DNA of 64,000 nucleotides from Notolepis coatsorum (lineage: Eukaryota > Chordata > Actinopteri > Aulopiformes > Paralepididae). The stretch lies in NCBI GenBank assembly GCA_963971535.1, contig OZ020589.1, forward strand, positions 82,422,860 through 82,486,859, read 5' to 3'. Numbering within the stretch: position 1 is the stretch's first letter; the number at the start of each line of letters is the position of its first letter. A program made the position numbers and the translations under genes. The notes under the pieces are model-generated. The model saw nothing but the letters and a program-made list of their open reading frames with translations. It made no database searches and was not told the DNA's origin. Positions 53,061-63,540 of the stretch are shown in pieces.

Positions 53061-54049
53061 GTATAAAGTATTTAATCTAAATATAGGCATTTAGATGAAT
53101 TAATACATTTCGTAAACGTACATTAGGCTAAGTAGATCAAATAGGTCTAATGGCTAAGCAGCAGAAATATTGCAGGAAAGAACAGAAATTGTAGGCTGAA
53201 ATTATGTCTTCATACTATTATGTCTAGATAGGGCTTACTGCCCAAGGTTTTCAGCACCATGGAGAGTGCAGTGCGCCATATAGACCTTTTGAGGAATGTA
53301 TATTTATTCTGACGAAGAGGATGTTCATAAAACTCTTGGCATGTCAGAGAGAAAGCATGAATAGGCAGATGTGTAGGCTGCTGAGAAATCCATGTATTTA
53401 ATTCAATGCAAGAATGATTTTTTTTTTATTTGTATTATTTACTACCAGAGGGGGAGAGGTAGGGAAACAATAAAGACAGTATGGCCATATATTCAGACAG
53501 ATATGGATATGTATATACATGCATTCAAATAAATATATCATGTATATACTGTATGCCAGCACTGTTGCACATGCTATCATACAGAGTATATGAGTAGGGT
53601 AGATTATTATGATTATGATAGTTGTAGACAGTAAAATCACTTGGTAGGTATAAATTGAGTATAGGCAACCAAGTTCAGAGTCGTACAGTATGGGTAACAG
53701 AGCCTAGGGTGTAGGCAATGGAGTCAGAGATCAGAGTTGATATGGTATGGGTCTGTCAACATGGCACAGAGTTCAGGGAGATGACAGCTGACGGAAAGAA
53801 GCTATTCCTGAGTCTGCTTGACTTGGAGCACCTCCCGGAGGGGACGAGAGCAAACAGTCTGTGATTGGGATGAGAGGTGTCCTTGACAATGCTACGTGCC
53901 TCCTCAGACACCATTTATGATGGATAGACTCAATTGCAGAGTGGTGTACCAGTGATGCATTGGGTGGTTTTCACCACCCTCTGCAGTGCTTTCTGGTCAG
54001 AGGCAGTGCAGTTGCCATACCAGACTGTGATGCAGTTGGTGAGTATGCT

Positions 54050-54454
54050 TTATATGGCACACCAGTAGAAGTTCACCAGCATCTGAGGAGACAGGTGGGC
54101 TTTCTTCATTGTCCTCAGGAAGAAGAGGCACTGGTGAGCCTTCTTGACCAGTGACGAGGTGTTCCAAGAGATGTCCTCAGAGATGTGGACTCCCAGGAAT
54201 TTGAAGCAGGAGACACACTTGACCTCCGTCTCTTTGATGTGGATGGGGGCATGCGCGCTGGCTCTAGTCTTTCTGAAGTCCAGGATGAGCTCCTTGGTTT
54301 TGTTGGTGTTTAGGGCCAGGTTATTGTCGGCGCACCACACCGCCAGATGCTGGACCGCCTTCCTATAGGCCAACTCATCATTATTTTTGATGAGGCCCAC
54401 CACCGTTGTGTTTTCTGCAAACTTGATAATGGTGTTGGCATGTATATGATGCAT
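54050..54454 (-). pseudogene. Old L2 RT catalytic box and thumb
   Basis: NTIIKFAENTTVVGLIKNND, where the FADD box has become FAEN, so both catalytic aspartates are lost; then VWCADNNLALNTNKTKELIL, DFRKTRASAHAPIHIKE and CFKFLGVHISEDISWNTSSL. Clearly inactive. Confidence 0.75.
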
Positions 54455-54632
54455 ATAATGGTGTTGGTGTCCTATACTATATCATGTATACGAGTGCAGT
54501 TGTGGGTGAAGAGGGAGTAGAGAAGGGTGCTCAGCACACAGCCTTGTCGGATGTCGGTGTTCAGGGTGAGGGTGAAGGAGGTGAGATTGACAATCATAAC
54601 AAACTTGGGGTCTGTTAGTTAGGAAGTCCTCG

Positions 54633-54952
54633 TTAGTATCCAGTTGCAGACATAGGGGTTGATGTCAAGGTTTCCATGAGGTCACCAAGTTTGGAGATGA
54701 GTTTGGAGGGGATGATGGTGTTGAATGCTGAGCTGAAGTCGATGAACAGCATTCTCACATGGGTATTGCTCTCATCCAGGTGGGAGAGGGTGAAGTGTAG
54801 AGCTGAGGAGATAGCATCCTCTGTGTTCCTGTTCTGGTAGGTGAATTGGTGACTGTCCAGTGAGGGTGAAAGGCCAGATTTGAGGTGATCCAGGACCAGC
54901 CTCTCGAAGCACTTCATGATAATGGGGGTGAGTGCAACAGGGCAGAAGTCCC
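54633..54952 (-). pseudogene. Old L2 RT palm
   Basis: [40 protein letters not shown] and the catalytic-Asp block [20 protein letters not shown]. The first residues of the frame ([10 protein letters not shown]) run into the piggyBac-like end. A frameshift follows near 54650. Confidence 0.75.
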
Positions 54953-54955
54953 CTC

Positions 54956-55706
54956 TTAACACAATCTGCGCCAAGAACGAGTTAACTTGGTATTGCCCGC
55001 CATGCGAATAACGCCAACAACGAGTTAACTCGTTTTTGGGATCGTTATTTATTTTATTCGCAATATCTATTCATAATTCATGGCTGCAGCCTCTGCAGAC
55101 CCTGGTGAATGTGTCTGAGCTGGCAGACGGTCAACACCGCCCTATACTGCCTTGCGGAGCTATTGCACTCCATTGAAAATGGTCTGGTGTGTTTTCTGAG
55201 CTGATCTGAGCCATGGGGGCGGGGTTTAAATACTCGGGCGAGGCAGGGGCTTACAACGATAGCATGGAACACTAACCCCGCCCGCCCATTCATGTGTAAC
55301 GCTCTGTAATGTCGGGGACAGGATCGCTGTGTATAACTGGAATGGCGATCAAATAATTGGATAATTTTTTTGCATTACATCAGAGACTAGGTAAGGACTC
55401 TATATCTCCAATATTGCGTTGATCTGATATTTATTTCCCCGCGATCGAAGCTGTGTGTGTGGACTCTGTGTTTACCGTTGGTAAACGGCAATCTAGTGTT
55501 GATTTCAGGATGATTAGATAATGTGTTTTTTGCATGTTGACCAGAAGCAACTCACTGACAGTCGACAGCGTTATTAGATCCATAGCTATAATATAAAATA
55601 TAGTTTTAGGATTCGCAAGTTTGGCATTCTAAAACTATATCCATTGAATAAAGACCTGACACGGAAGGGGGATCAGCCCCCCTGCTGCTGGCGGTCAATG
55701 TGTTAA
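54956..55706. mobile_element. piggyBac-like non-autonomous transposon, third copy
   Basis: Bounded by TTAACACAATCTGCGCCA (54956) and TGGCGGTCAATGTGTTAA (to 55706); both ends share TTAACACA…GCCA inverted. Inside the left end is the repeated palindromic AACGAGTTAACTCGTTT motif, the counterpart of AACGAGTATACTCGTTT in the 9.1 kb element. 751 bp, no transposase. Confidence 0.75.
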
Positions 55707-56094
55707 CAGTCGGGCACATTTTGCATAAAACGCCTGTCGATTGCATTCTGAAAGTAAATTGGTCACTATTCTGGAACCATTTGTAGCAGATGCACAAGTC
55801 TGGCGTCTTTTGAATTTTCTTCCACAACAGGACGAATCACTCTGAGTGCTACTGTATTAGAGTTGCAGAGGTTTGAACACACTGAAATAATTTTTTCCTT
55901 TTACTTACGTCTGAATTATTTTGCATATAGATGCCTGCTAAAGAGTTCCAGCTGAGAGGTATGAGCTGGAAAACATAATGGGTCCATAGCCTGAAGTCTG
56001 ATGCTTGTTGGCTGTTTGGTCTTATAACCCGAAATTGGAAGCACGTAATTGGCCAAGTAGGGTGGCCATTTCAGCTTTCAACCGATGTGTTGGT
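55707..56094. other. No gene seen
   Basis: Sequence lying between two parts of the old L2. No supported feature; probably a further insertion. Confidence 0.4.
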
Positions 56095-56164
56095 TCATAG
56101 ACAATAATACAGCGTGACGGTGACAGACGAGGGCAAATGTGCTGCGGCATGCGCATATGTCGTT

Positions 56165-56526
56165 AAATTAGGGCTTGAAGCAGAGGAGTGTTTCGGCACT
56201 GGCACGATGGAGGTGGTTTTAAAGCACGTTGGGACAACTGCCTGGGCTAGGTTAAAGATATCAGTTAAGTCCTCGGTCAGCTGTTCAGCGCAATTCCTGA
56301 GCACATGGCCGGGGATGCCGTCAGGGCCAGCCGCCTTACGTGCATTAATCCTGCTCAGTGTGGTACACACATCAGTGGGGGAGAGAGTGAGCGGTTGGAG
56401 GTTGGCAGGAAGAGCAGCCTTGGTGGGCGCCTCCTGGTTGTCCCGGTGACAGAGGGAGTAGGGTGGGGTCAGGGCCCGGGATATGTAAAAGTTCCACACT
56501 GCAGCCTGCACAATGGAGGGTCCCAA
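56165..56526 (-). pseudogene. Old L2 RT N-terminus (detached)
   Basis: [40 protein letters not shown] and [20 protein letters not shown], i.e. RT block 0 of L2, ending at KHSSASSP. The following [12 protein letters not shown] block is found at 54950, 1.2 kb away. Confidence 0.75.
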
Positions 56527-56836
56527 CTAGTGGTGAATGTCTATGTATTGTGACTGTATGCTTGTCTTTTAACCACTGCACAAATGAAGTTCCGAAAGTA
56601 AAATAAAGTAATTTGAAGTTGAATGAAATCTCCCCTTGAGATAATATACAACACACAGGCTCCGGTATTCTCCTTATAGCACGTTTATTAGCATAAACGG
56701 AAAAATGGTTACAAATAGATTAGGTTGCTCTCAGGTCCTCTCTGGATCTTTTCTTTGTGAGCATCAGTGTTGTAGGACTCAAGTCCAAGACTGATTTTCA
56801 GGACTCGTGACTCGACTTGGACTTGAGCACTGATAG

Positions 56837-58406
56837 TGTTAAGGATTAGTGTTGGCGGAGGACCCAAATGCAAAACAGGACGAGGAGAAGAGGCAATAGG
56901 CAATATCGAGACACGGAGCCAGGGGTGAAATGTCAAAAGTATAATGCTTTACTGAGCAAAAACCAGGATAGCACAGCAATGGCTGGCAGAGGGCAAAATA
57001 CAAAAACAAAGAATAAATCTCATAAATGAGAGCAAGTCCCAAAAGCACAAACAAAATCACTGCAAGGCAGGCAAGGAAAAACATGAACAAACTGACTACA
57101 AATAAAACCCTAACAAACGAGACAAACTTTACACGAAAACAAAGAATGGTGGAACAAACAAAATAACACTAGGAAACGTACTAGGAACACTGGAGAACAG
57201 AACATGAACAAGGAACGAGGAACAGCAAACAGCGAGCACACCAAACACAAGCAAACACCAACAATGAACCGACAAAGGGAGGCTGGCAGACGAGACAGAT
57301 ATACACACACTAATTGACACAAGAGGGTAATTAAGAACGAGACACACCTGAGAGGGAAAGCAGAACTAACACACAGGGGTACAGGAAAACACAAGGCCAA
57401 ACACACTGGGGAATAACCTAGACTAGAACACAATGCAACACAGACAGGAGAAAAACACTAAAGACTAAGGCAGGGGAAACAATGCAGACAACAGAATTAC
57501 AGGCAAAAACACTAAGGAGGTAAACAAGGTAGAAAAGATATTGAACCAGGCTGAAGCCAAGACATGAGACAAGAGTTCCAGAACCACCACCGCTCTGCCA
57601 CAGGATGGCGCCAGAGTATTGTTCATGAGAGGAGAAATATTGTTCATGGGTGGAGGTAGGGCTGGGCGATAAAACGATAACTATTGCGATAAATAATTTC
57701 CTCGAAATAAACATGAAACGTGGTCGCAAAGTTTCGATATATCGATTTTCCAAGCTTGGATATGAGCACACGCACTAACAACCAATCAGTGAAGGAGATG
57801 GCGACAGTGAAGGAGACCCGCGGTGCACCTCTGGGTAGTAAACAAGGCTGGCTAGGATCATTAGCTTGCACGCCGCTATTTTATAGTTTACGTGCCGAGT
57901 GGGTGTGTGGCGTGAATTCTGAGGCCACGGTTAGAGTAGTGTGGGGTATGCGGTGGACGTCGTTGCAATGTATTGGGGCGGAACAGAGTATTTTAGGGTG
58001 ATAGTTAGTACATTGTCGTGGGATACACCGCTTGCTCTGGCTAACTGTGTTCCATTCTTATAATGCATATGATCCAGTGGCGGTAGGTTGCCCCCTGGTG
58101 GAATATAATAATCTATGCACTGGGGTAGAAGAACGTGCATGGACTGATGACGACATCAACTCGAGACATTCGCAGCAGCAAAACAAGTCTATTAATAGCC
58201 CGTCCATCGGTGCCGGGCATAAGAAGTTAATTAAACTTGATTTAATTATATCGACAATAATTATCGATATCGAGTTATATGAAAATAATTTAATAATTTT
58301 ATCGCGATAACGTTTTTGGCCATATCGCCCAGCCCTAGGTGGAGGGAGTCCATGGGGAGGAGGGAGCAGCAGGCGAAGCCTGGCCAGGAAATGAAGAACC
58401 CTTACA
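56837..58406 (-). mobile_element. Solo LTR (with a nested hAT)
   Basis: Begins TGTTAAGG and ends CCCTTACA, i.e. TG…CA termini, flanked by the 5-bp duplication GATAG at 56832-56836 and 58407-58411. Without the nested hAT (57657-58337 plus its duplication) it is about 881 bp. T-rich minus-strand composition and CTCAGTAAAGCA near the 3' side suggest minus-strand sense. No internal gag-pol. Minus-strand frames such as 57110-57433 are low-complexity artefacts. Retrovirus-like versus Gypsy-like origin cannot be decided. Confidence 0.75.
57657..58337. mobile_element. hAT non-autonomous element, 8-bp target duplication
   Basis: Perfect 15-bp terminal inverted repeats TAGGGCTGGGCGATA / TATCGCCCAGCCCTA and an exact 8-bp duplication GGTGGAGG at 57649-57656 and 58338-58345. 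681 bp, no transposase. This is the innermost layer of a three-level nest. Confidence 0.92.
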
Positions 58407-58411
58407 GATAG

Positions 58412-58740
58412 GCCCTAATCATTTGGCATAAGATAATAATAATAATAACTGGACTTTAAAGAAGTCTTTATTCATCATGCAGTGACACACACATGCGATG
58501 GGCGGAACACACACAGGAACACACACGCATGCAATTATTTTTTTTGGGTCGCCGATGTGATTGAGTCTCTGCCCTTGACCCATCCCGTCGTCCTCCCCCC
58601 CCCCCCCAGGGCAGCCGGGAGCAGATAGATATTGATGGCTAGTGCATTTGTTTGGCTATTGTGTCACAAAGTAAATAAACTCCCTTTGAAATGGTGACAG
58701 CTGTGTCATTTATGTTTAATGTAGACCTTTTTTTATTTGT
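58412..58740. other. Interior of the outer hAT-like repeat, no gene seen
   Basis: Contains an (AAT)n run at 58434-58449 and poly-C at 58596-58607. Confidence 0.4.
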
Positions 58741-58935
58741 ATGTCAGCTCTTTGACTGCCAGAGTGCAGTGGACTCAACCTTGATGACTTGGACTCGGAC
58801 TAGGGTAATGGGGACTCGACTCGGACTTGACTCGACTGGCTCTTCTTTGGTGACTTGGACTAGGACTCAGACTTGAACACTGGGGACTGGAGACTCGACT
58901 CGGACTCGTGATTTAGTGACTAGACTACAACACTG

Positions 58936-59252
58936 CTTACCATACTGAAGAGCGCCTCTTTTTCCCTGGCCTGATATTACCCTCGTTATCACTCCCTCTC
59001 ATGAGAGCTGGCCTTTGGAACGACTAGCAGAATGATATTTGTAAAAACAGGAAGCTAGGAAGGGACTTGTCATAGATATTGATTGACGCTTACATTAGTC
59101 AATAGCACTGAATGTTAGCCTATGTTACAGTCAACCCATTTGCTAACAAGATAAAGTTAGCAACATACATTATCAACGTTACACAATGTTAAGCTAATGT
59201 TGAACATTGATTTAATTAATGAGACAGAGTGCTAGCTTAGTTACAATGTACT
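58936..59252. other. No gene seen
   Basis: No supported feature. Confidence 0.4.
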
Positions 59253-59257
59253 GTAAT

Positions 59258-60587
59258 TGTAACTGAGGGGTACAATTCCCTGACTGTATTGAATAAGTAT
59301 GGTATCATTAAACCACTACTGTCTTATGTACATTACTACTGGCCATACAGTACACAGGTATATGAGATGAACACCTCCACAATGACACGGTTCCACAACA
59401 AATATGGGTTAGAATAATATTTATTAGCAGCACGAAGATTATCTTACATTACTTGAGAATTAGAGTCGCGCTTGTAAGGCGAAGAATGTGCATGAATAGG
59501 TCAAGAGCGTAAGTCCATTTGAATATTACGCAGGAGATAATGAATACCACCTGTATCATAGGAATTATATCTATGGTACACTAGTAGGGCAGCGGGAGAT
59601 ACTAGTAGGGTCCCTCCGGTTGTAGGCCAGCAGGGGAGAGGATTTGTCGGTAACGAAAGTCTGGGTCAACGAGGAATAAGGAGACTCCAGGTACAGGAGA
59701 CAGTGCAATAATCTCTTGATCCGCAGACGAACAACAGCTATTCTCCGGTATGCAGTGCAGCATGGAGGAAAGCTAGCCAGCCTCAGGCGTCCTAGAGGCG
59801 GGCTCGACGATGCTCCTCACAGGGTAAATCCCACACAGTTGTGGGTGTAGACGATTCTCCGCTCCATCAGATACAGGACCAAAGCAAATATAATCCAGCC
59901 GAAAAGGGCTCTGTAGTCGTCGGGTAGGTTATCCAGTGTACATATCCACACGGTCCTCGTCCAGGGCTCCTCGGATGACGGCACCAGGTTAAGCCGCCCA
60001 GCCTGGATAAGCACACTAGCTAGGTACGAGGAAGCGTTGGTAATGCTGGTCACTGTAGAACGGTAGCCGCACGATACACTATACATAAATAGACTATTAC
60101 TGAATAATAGAATAGGTCGAACTCGACGGTACAGCGTTAAACTCTGACACTTCAGCTATCAATTCGCACGCGGTCTCAAGGCTCTATTTTGGGGCAAAAC
60201 GGGCCCACTTCACAGCACGTTGTATCGTGGTGTGAGGCTTCAACTTATTGGGTAACTCTACTTCTGTATTCACCTGCGCCGTATTTATACGTTAGGTGAA
60301 CAAACTAGTACCAGCCTTATTTCTGTCTCGTATTCTTGCGCAGAACCGGTCATGTCCAGGCATGTCTTGGCGGTGACTTTGAACTAGACATTGGGGGTAT
60401 GGCCGTGGCGCCTAGGGGATCGCTGTCCAATAGGAGAACGAAATATTATGGTCTGTACTAGGTAAAAGGGATATTCCGTGTATATGTACAAAGAATACAC
60501 AAGGGATATCAGACGATATACAAATACTATACAATATATATCAAGTAATAAATATATATATTCGGTTTAATCTGATCCTTCGTAACA
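59258..60587 (-). mobile_element. Second solo LTR
   Basis: Begins TGTAACTGAG and ends CTTCGTAACA on the plus strand, flanked by the 5-bp duplication GTAAT at 59253-59257 and 60588-60592. On the minus strand there is a TATA box (TATAAATA, complement of 60282-60289) and, about 860 bases downstream, an AATAAA signal (complement of 59420-59425), the order expected of a U3-R-U5 unit. No internal region or second LTR is in the window, so this is a solo LTR left by recombination. Its retroelement family is not identified. Confidence 0.75.
59817..60086 (-). other. 90-codon frame inside the solo LTR, with a hydrophobic segment
   Basis: The frame contains ALFGWIIFALVLYLMERRIV, a plausible membrane-spanning helix followed by basic residues. 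It lies downstream of the TATA box in the sense orientation. No family is recognised and LTRs of this length can contain chance frames, so coding status is doubtful. Confidence 0.2.
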
Positions 60588-60592
60588 GTAAT

Positions 60593-60886
60593 GTAATTTT
60601 TGAAAGCATTTCATTGGATGCAAAATTAGTATACGCCCGTCTTCAGAAAGACTCATCAACTTTCAATCATTTTCCAGGAAATAACAAACTCTAAAATACC
60701 ATTAAGAATACCTACAAAACAACTTGGTCCTTATTGGGATCATCGGTGATGATGAGCACAAGACATAATTATGTGATAAAATAACTTAAACATCTATTTT
60801 TATTTCATGGGACCTTTAATAAGTAGTAATGCACCATACCATATAGGCCTAGAACTAAAAGAAATATATATATATTATATATATAT
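60593..60886. other. AT-rich spacer
   Basis: No gene. Ends in a (TA)n run at 60867-60886 that is probably the hAT target. Confidence 0.5.
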
Positions 60887-61125
60887 CAGTGGCGAATTCT
60901 CAGGGCCTTCAAGGTATTCAGAGAAGGCCCTGTGAGCCTCAGAAGAAAGAAAATATGAATTTTAAAAATTACTTTTTTTATTTTTATTTTTTTATTTTTT
61001 TTAATCAAATGTATTAAAATAGTTTGTGTCGCTAATCTGTTAAAACCGCACTGTTTCACTCGCCATAGTTGTTTTCGACCCATTCACTGCGCATTAGAGC
61101 GTTTTTGTACAGGAGAAAATAACAG

Positions 61126-61401
61126 CCAATCGGAGATTTCTTTTCACAAGTCTCTGGGCAGACTTTCCTCCATCGGGTATTCTAGCTCGACCTGCCCAAT
61201 AAACCTTAACATGAGCCCAGGTGTGGAGTGACAGTTTGATCAGCCAATCACATTTGGAGCTGTAGTCAATGGGCGTAGTCTTTTAGATGCCAAAGTATTC
61301 TAGAGTCTGGCTGCGTCGGCCAATCAGAGCGCAAAACGGCAAACGCGGAACTTGCTACCTTAGTTAACTATCAAGCAAGACAACACGAGACAAACTGAAA
61401 C
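61126..61401 (+). promoter_or_regulatory. Probable transposase promoter with three CCAAT boxes
   Basis: CCAAT occurs at 61126-61130, 61244-61248 and 61320-61324, each as GCCAATC or GGCCAATCAG, in the 280 bases before the start codon. GC-rich context. The start codon is in a good Kozak context (AAACATGG). No TATA box is evident. Confidence 0.4.
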
Positions 61402-63537
61402 ATGGCAGCAGCAAATGATACCGTCGATGTTGTTGCGGATTTATTAACAGTTCCCTTTTCAAGAAGAACATTCAATGAAAAGATGGACATTATCAAAAAA
61501 GGCCGCCCAACCCCAGAAGGACTGGAAATCAGCCAGGCATCAAAGGCTGGTTACGAGCGACATTTCCAGGCTAGTAATTGGGAACGGTACCCCTGGATGA
61601 CTGGCTCGGTTTCACGGAAGAAGCTTTTCTGCTGGGAATGTTTGTTGTTTGGGACCGACAAGGGTGCGTGGAACTTTAGAGGCTTCGATAACCTTACCTG
61701 TTTAACAAAGTCTGCACAAAAGCATGAAGGCTCGGCAAGTCACCTTAAGGCAACAATTAGTCTGAAAACATTTGGAGACGCAAGGATTGATTTACAGCTG
61801 GATGAACAGAGACGGAGAGAAACAACGATGCACAACGAAAAGGTCAAAAAAAATCGGGAGATTTTAAAACGGCTCATACACTGCGTGGTTTTCCTAGGGA
61901 AACAGGAGATGGCTTTCAGGGGCCATGATGAGAGTGGAACATCTTTGAACCGGGGGAATTACCTGGAGCTTTTGTCATTTTTAGCAGAATATGATCCAGC
62001 TTTGCACTACCATCTGACCACTTCCAAGGTATTTATTGGAACCTCAAGTCAAATACAGAACGATTTGATAAGTGCTGTTGCTGATGTGATGAATGACGAA
62101 ATTAAAGAAGAAATAAGGAACGCGTCATGTGTAGCTCTAATGCTGGATGAAACGTCCGATGTGAGCAATGCTGCACAGCTGTCAATTGTTCTTCGTTATG
62201 TAACAGACGGTGGCGTAAAAGAGAGGTTCATTAAATATGTGGATGTGTCGGGGGGCAAAACAGCAGAAGAGGTTGCAACCCTGGCTCTTAATTTCTTGGA
62301 GGAATATGCATGCACAGATAAACTTGTAGCGCAGTGTTACGATGGTGCACCTGTTATGGCCTCGGGACTAAACGGTGTCCAAGCCAAAGTGAAGGAAAGG
62401 GTCCCCGATGCGCTTTTCATACACTGTTATGCACATGTCCTTAATTTAGTTTTATCTCAAGGTGTAAAAAAAATTCAAGAATGCAAAATCTTCCTCTCAC
62501 ACCTGTCTTCCATGGCCGCGTTCTTTACTAAATCGCCCAAACGTACGCAAGTGCTTGACCAGATGTGTCAAAGGCGACTGCCACGAGTTGCACCAACTAG
62601 GTGGAATTTCACATCAAGATTGGTTTGCACTGTATTTGAACAGAAAGATGCTCTTAAGGACGTGTTCCAGTACATAGTTGACCACCACGAGGAATTTGAC
62701 GATACTGCTACAGGCGGTGCTGATGCTCATATATCATACTTGAGCACCTTTGAATTTAGCTTTTTAATTTCAACATTTTACGAAATGTTTTCCCATGCAG
62801 ATGTTCTTTTTGACATTTTGCAGAGCAAGTCATTTGACATGCAGTTTTGTTTGGCTCGGGTGGACGAGTTTTGCATTCGCATTGAGGAGCAGAGGCCACG
62901 TTTTGAGCAACTCTATGACGAGACAGTGAACACCACCGGTGTGCCACCTGGGCGCAGAGCGTGCGGAGATCCACGTACATACTACAAGAAGGTGCATGAT
63001 GGCATTATTGACAATATTCTAAATCAAATGACAACTCGTTTTAAAGATCACGAAAAGCTTTCATTCCTTTCCCTTCTGGATCCCACGCAGTTCACCATCT
63101 ATAAGAAAACGTTCCCTGAAACTGCTTTCACAAGCCTGACTGACAGCTACGGGCCGCGTTTTGACTTGCCACGGCTGAAAACCGAACTTGGTGTCATGTA
63201 TTCTATGGCAGATTTTCAGGGAAAGGACCCATCTGACCTTCTTCTATTTCTTCAACAAAAAAAACTCAGTGAAAGCATGAAGCAGCTATATAAACTGACG
63301 TGTTTAGTTGTAACTATCCCTGTCACCACCTCAACCGTGGAAAGGACATTTTCTGCCCTCAAGCGCATTAAAACATATGCGAGGAATACAACCGGACAAG
63401 CCCGACTCTCTGCATTATCCTCCATGTCAATTGAAAAAGAAATGCTCCTGGATCTGAAAAGGACTGATCAGCTGTATGACCGGGTCATTGAAAAGTTCAC
63501 CCAAACGGACAGGAGGATGGATTTCGTCTTCAGGTGA
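61402..63537 (+). CDS. hAT transposase, TTF-finger / ZMYM1-like, intact
   Basis: 711 residues without interruption. Residues about 55-116 form a TTF-type zinc finger (Cys77, Cys80, His108, His114, after WERYPWMTGSVSRKKLF). A DUF4371-like RNase-H core follows: Asp249 in ALMLDETSDV, Asp314 in AQCYDGAPVM, the Cys342-x2-His345 motif in HCYAHVLNLV, RW at 400-401, and Glu647 in TTSTVERTFS, completing a DDE set with the hAT C-terminal dimerisation block (about 630-690, ALKRIKTYARNTTGQARLS). The protein would bind transposon ends and catalyse cut-and-paste in the nucleus. The length and layout match zinc-finger MYM-type 1-like proteins. It could be active or a young copy; domesticated status is unlikely given the adjacent terminus. 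Confidence 0.9.
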   Translation: MAAANDTVDVVADLLTVPFSRRTFNEKMDIIKKGRPTPEGLEISQASKAGYERHFQASNWERYPWMTGSVSRKKLFCWECLLFGTDKGAWNFRGFDNLTCLTKSAQKHEGSASHLKATISLKTFGDARIDLQLDEQRRRETTMHNEKVKKNREILKRLIHCVVFLGKQEMAFRGHDESGTSLNRGNYLELLSFLAEYDPALHYHLTTSKVFIGTSSQIQNDLISAVADVMNDEIKEEIRNASCVALMLDETSDVSNAAQLSIVLRYVTDGGVKERFIKYVDVSGGKTAEEVATLALNFLEEYACTDKLVAQCYDGAPVMASGLNGVQAKVKERVPDALFIHCYAHVLNLVLSQGVKKIQECKIFLSHLSSMAAFFTKSPKRTQVLDQMCQRRLPRVAPTRWNFTSRLVCTVFEQKDALKDVFQYIVDHHEEFDDTATGGADAHISYLSTFEFSFLISTFYEMFSHADVLFDILQSKSFDMQFCLARVDEFCIRIEEQRPRFEQLYDETVNTTGVPPGRRACGDPRTYYKKVHDGIIDNILNQMTTRFKDHEKLSFLSLLDPTQFTIYKKTFPETAFTSLTDSYGPRFDLPRLKTELGVMYSMADFQGKDPSDLLLFLQQKKLSESMKQLYKLTCLVVTIPVTTSTVERTFSALKRIKTYARNTTGQARLSALSSMSIEKEMLLDLKRTDQLYDRVIEKFTQTDRRMDFVFR

Positions 63538-63540
63538 ACC

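Larger units (their letters stand above)
53400..54955 (-). mobile_element. Old L2-clade LINE, 3' part
   Basis: Minus-strand L2 with RT frames at 54633-54974 and 54050-54454 and a 3' UTR to about 53400. It is cut at 54956 by a piggyBac-like element; RT block 0 of the same type lies at 56095-56526 on the same strand, so the insertion(s) at 54956-56160 split it. Confidence 0.8.
56765..58935. mobile_element. Outer hAT-like repeat hosting an LTR
   Basis: Left end CAGTGTTGTAGGACTCAAGT and right end CTAGACTACAACACTG are inverted for about 11 bases, with GACTCG/GACTTGGAC repeats near both ends (56780-56826, 58770-58915), a pattern common to one fish hAT family. The flanks do not give a clean 8-bp duplication. 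The interior is mostly occupied by the solo LTR at 56837-58406. Confidence 0.55.

Noticed and set aside
57110..57771. Cys/Leu/Phe-rich minus-strand frames resembling membrane proteins
   Set aside because: They lie inside a solo LTR of T-rich minus-strand composition and show no conserved motif.
60886..61083. 65-codon minus-strand frame at the hAT left end
   Set aside because: Lies across the transposon terminus and a poly-T/A stretch; no family features.
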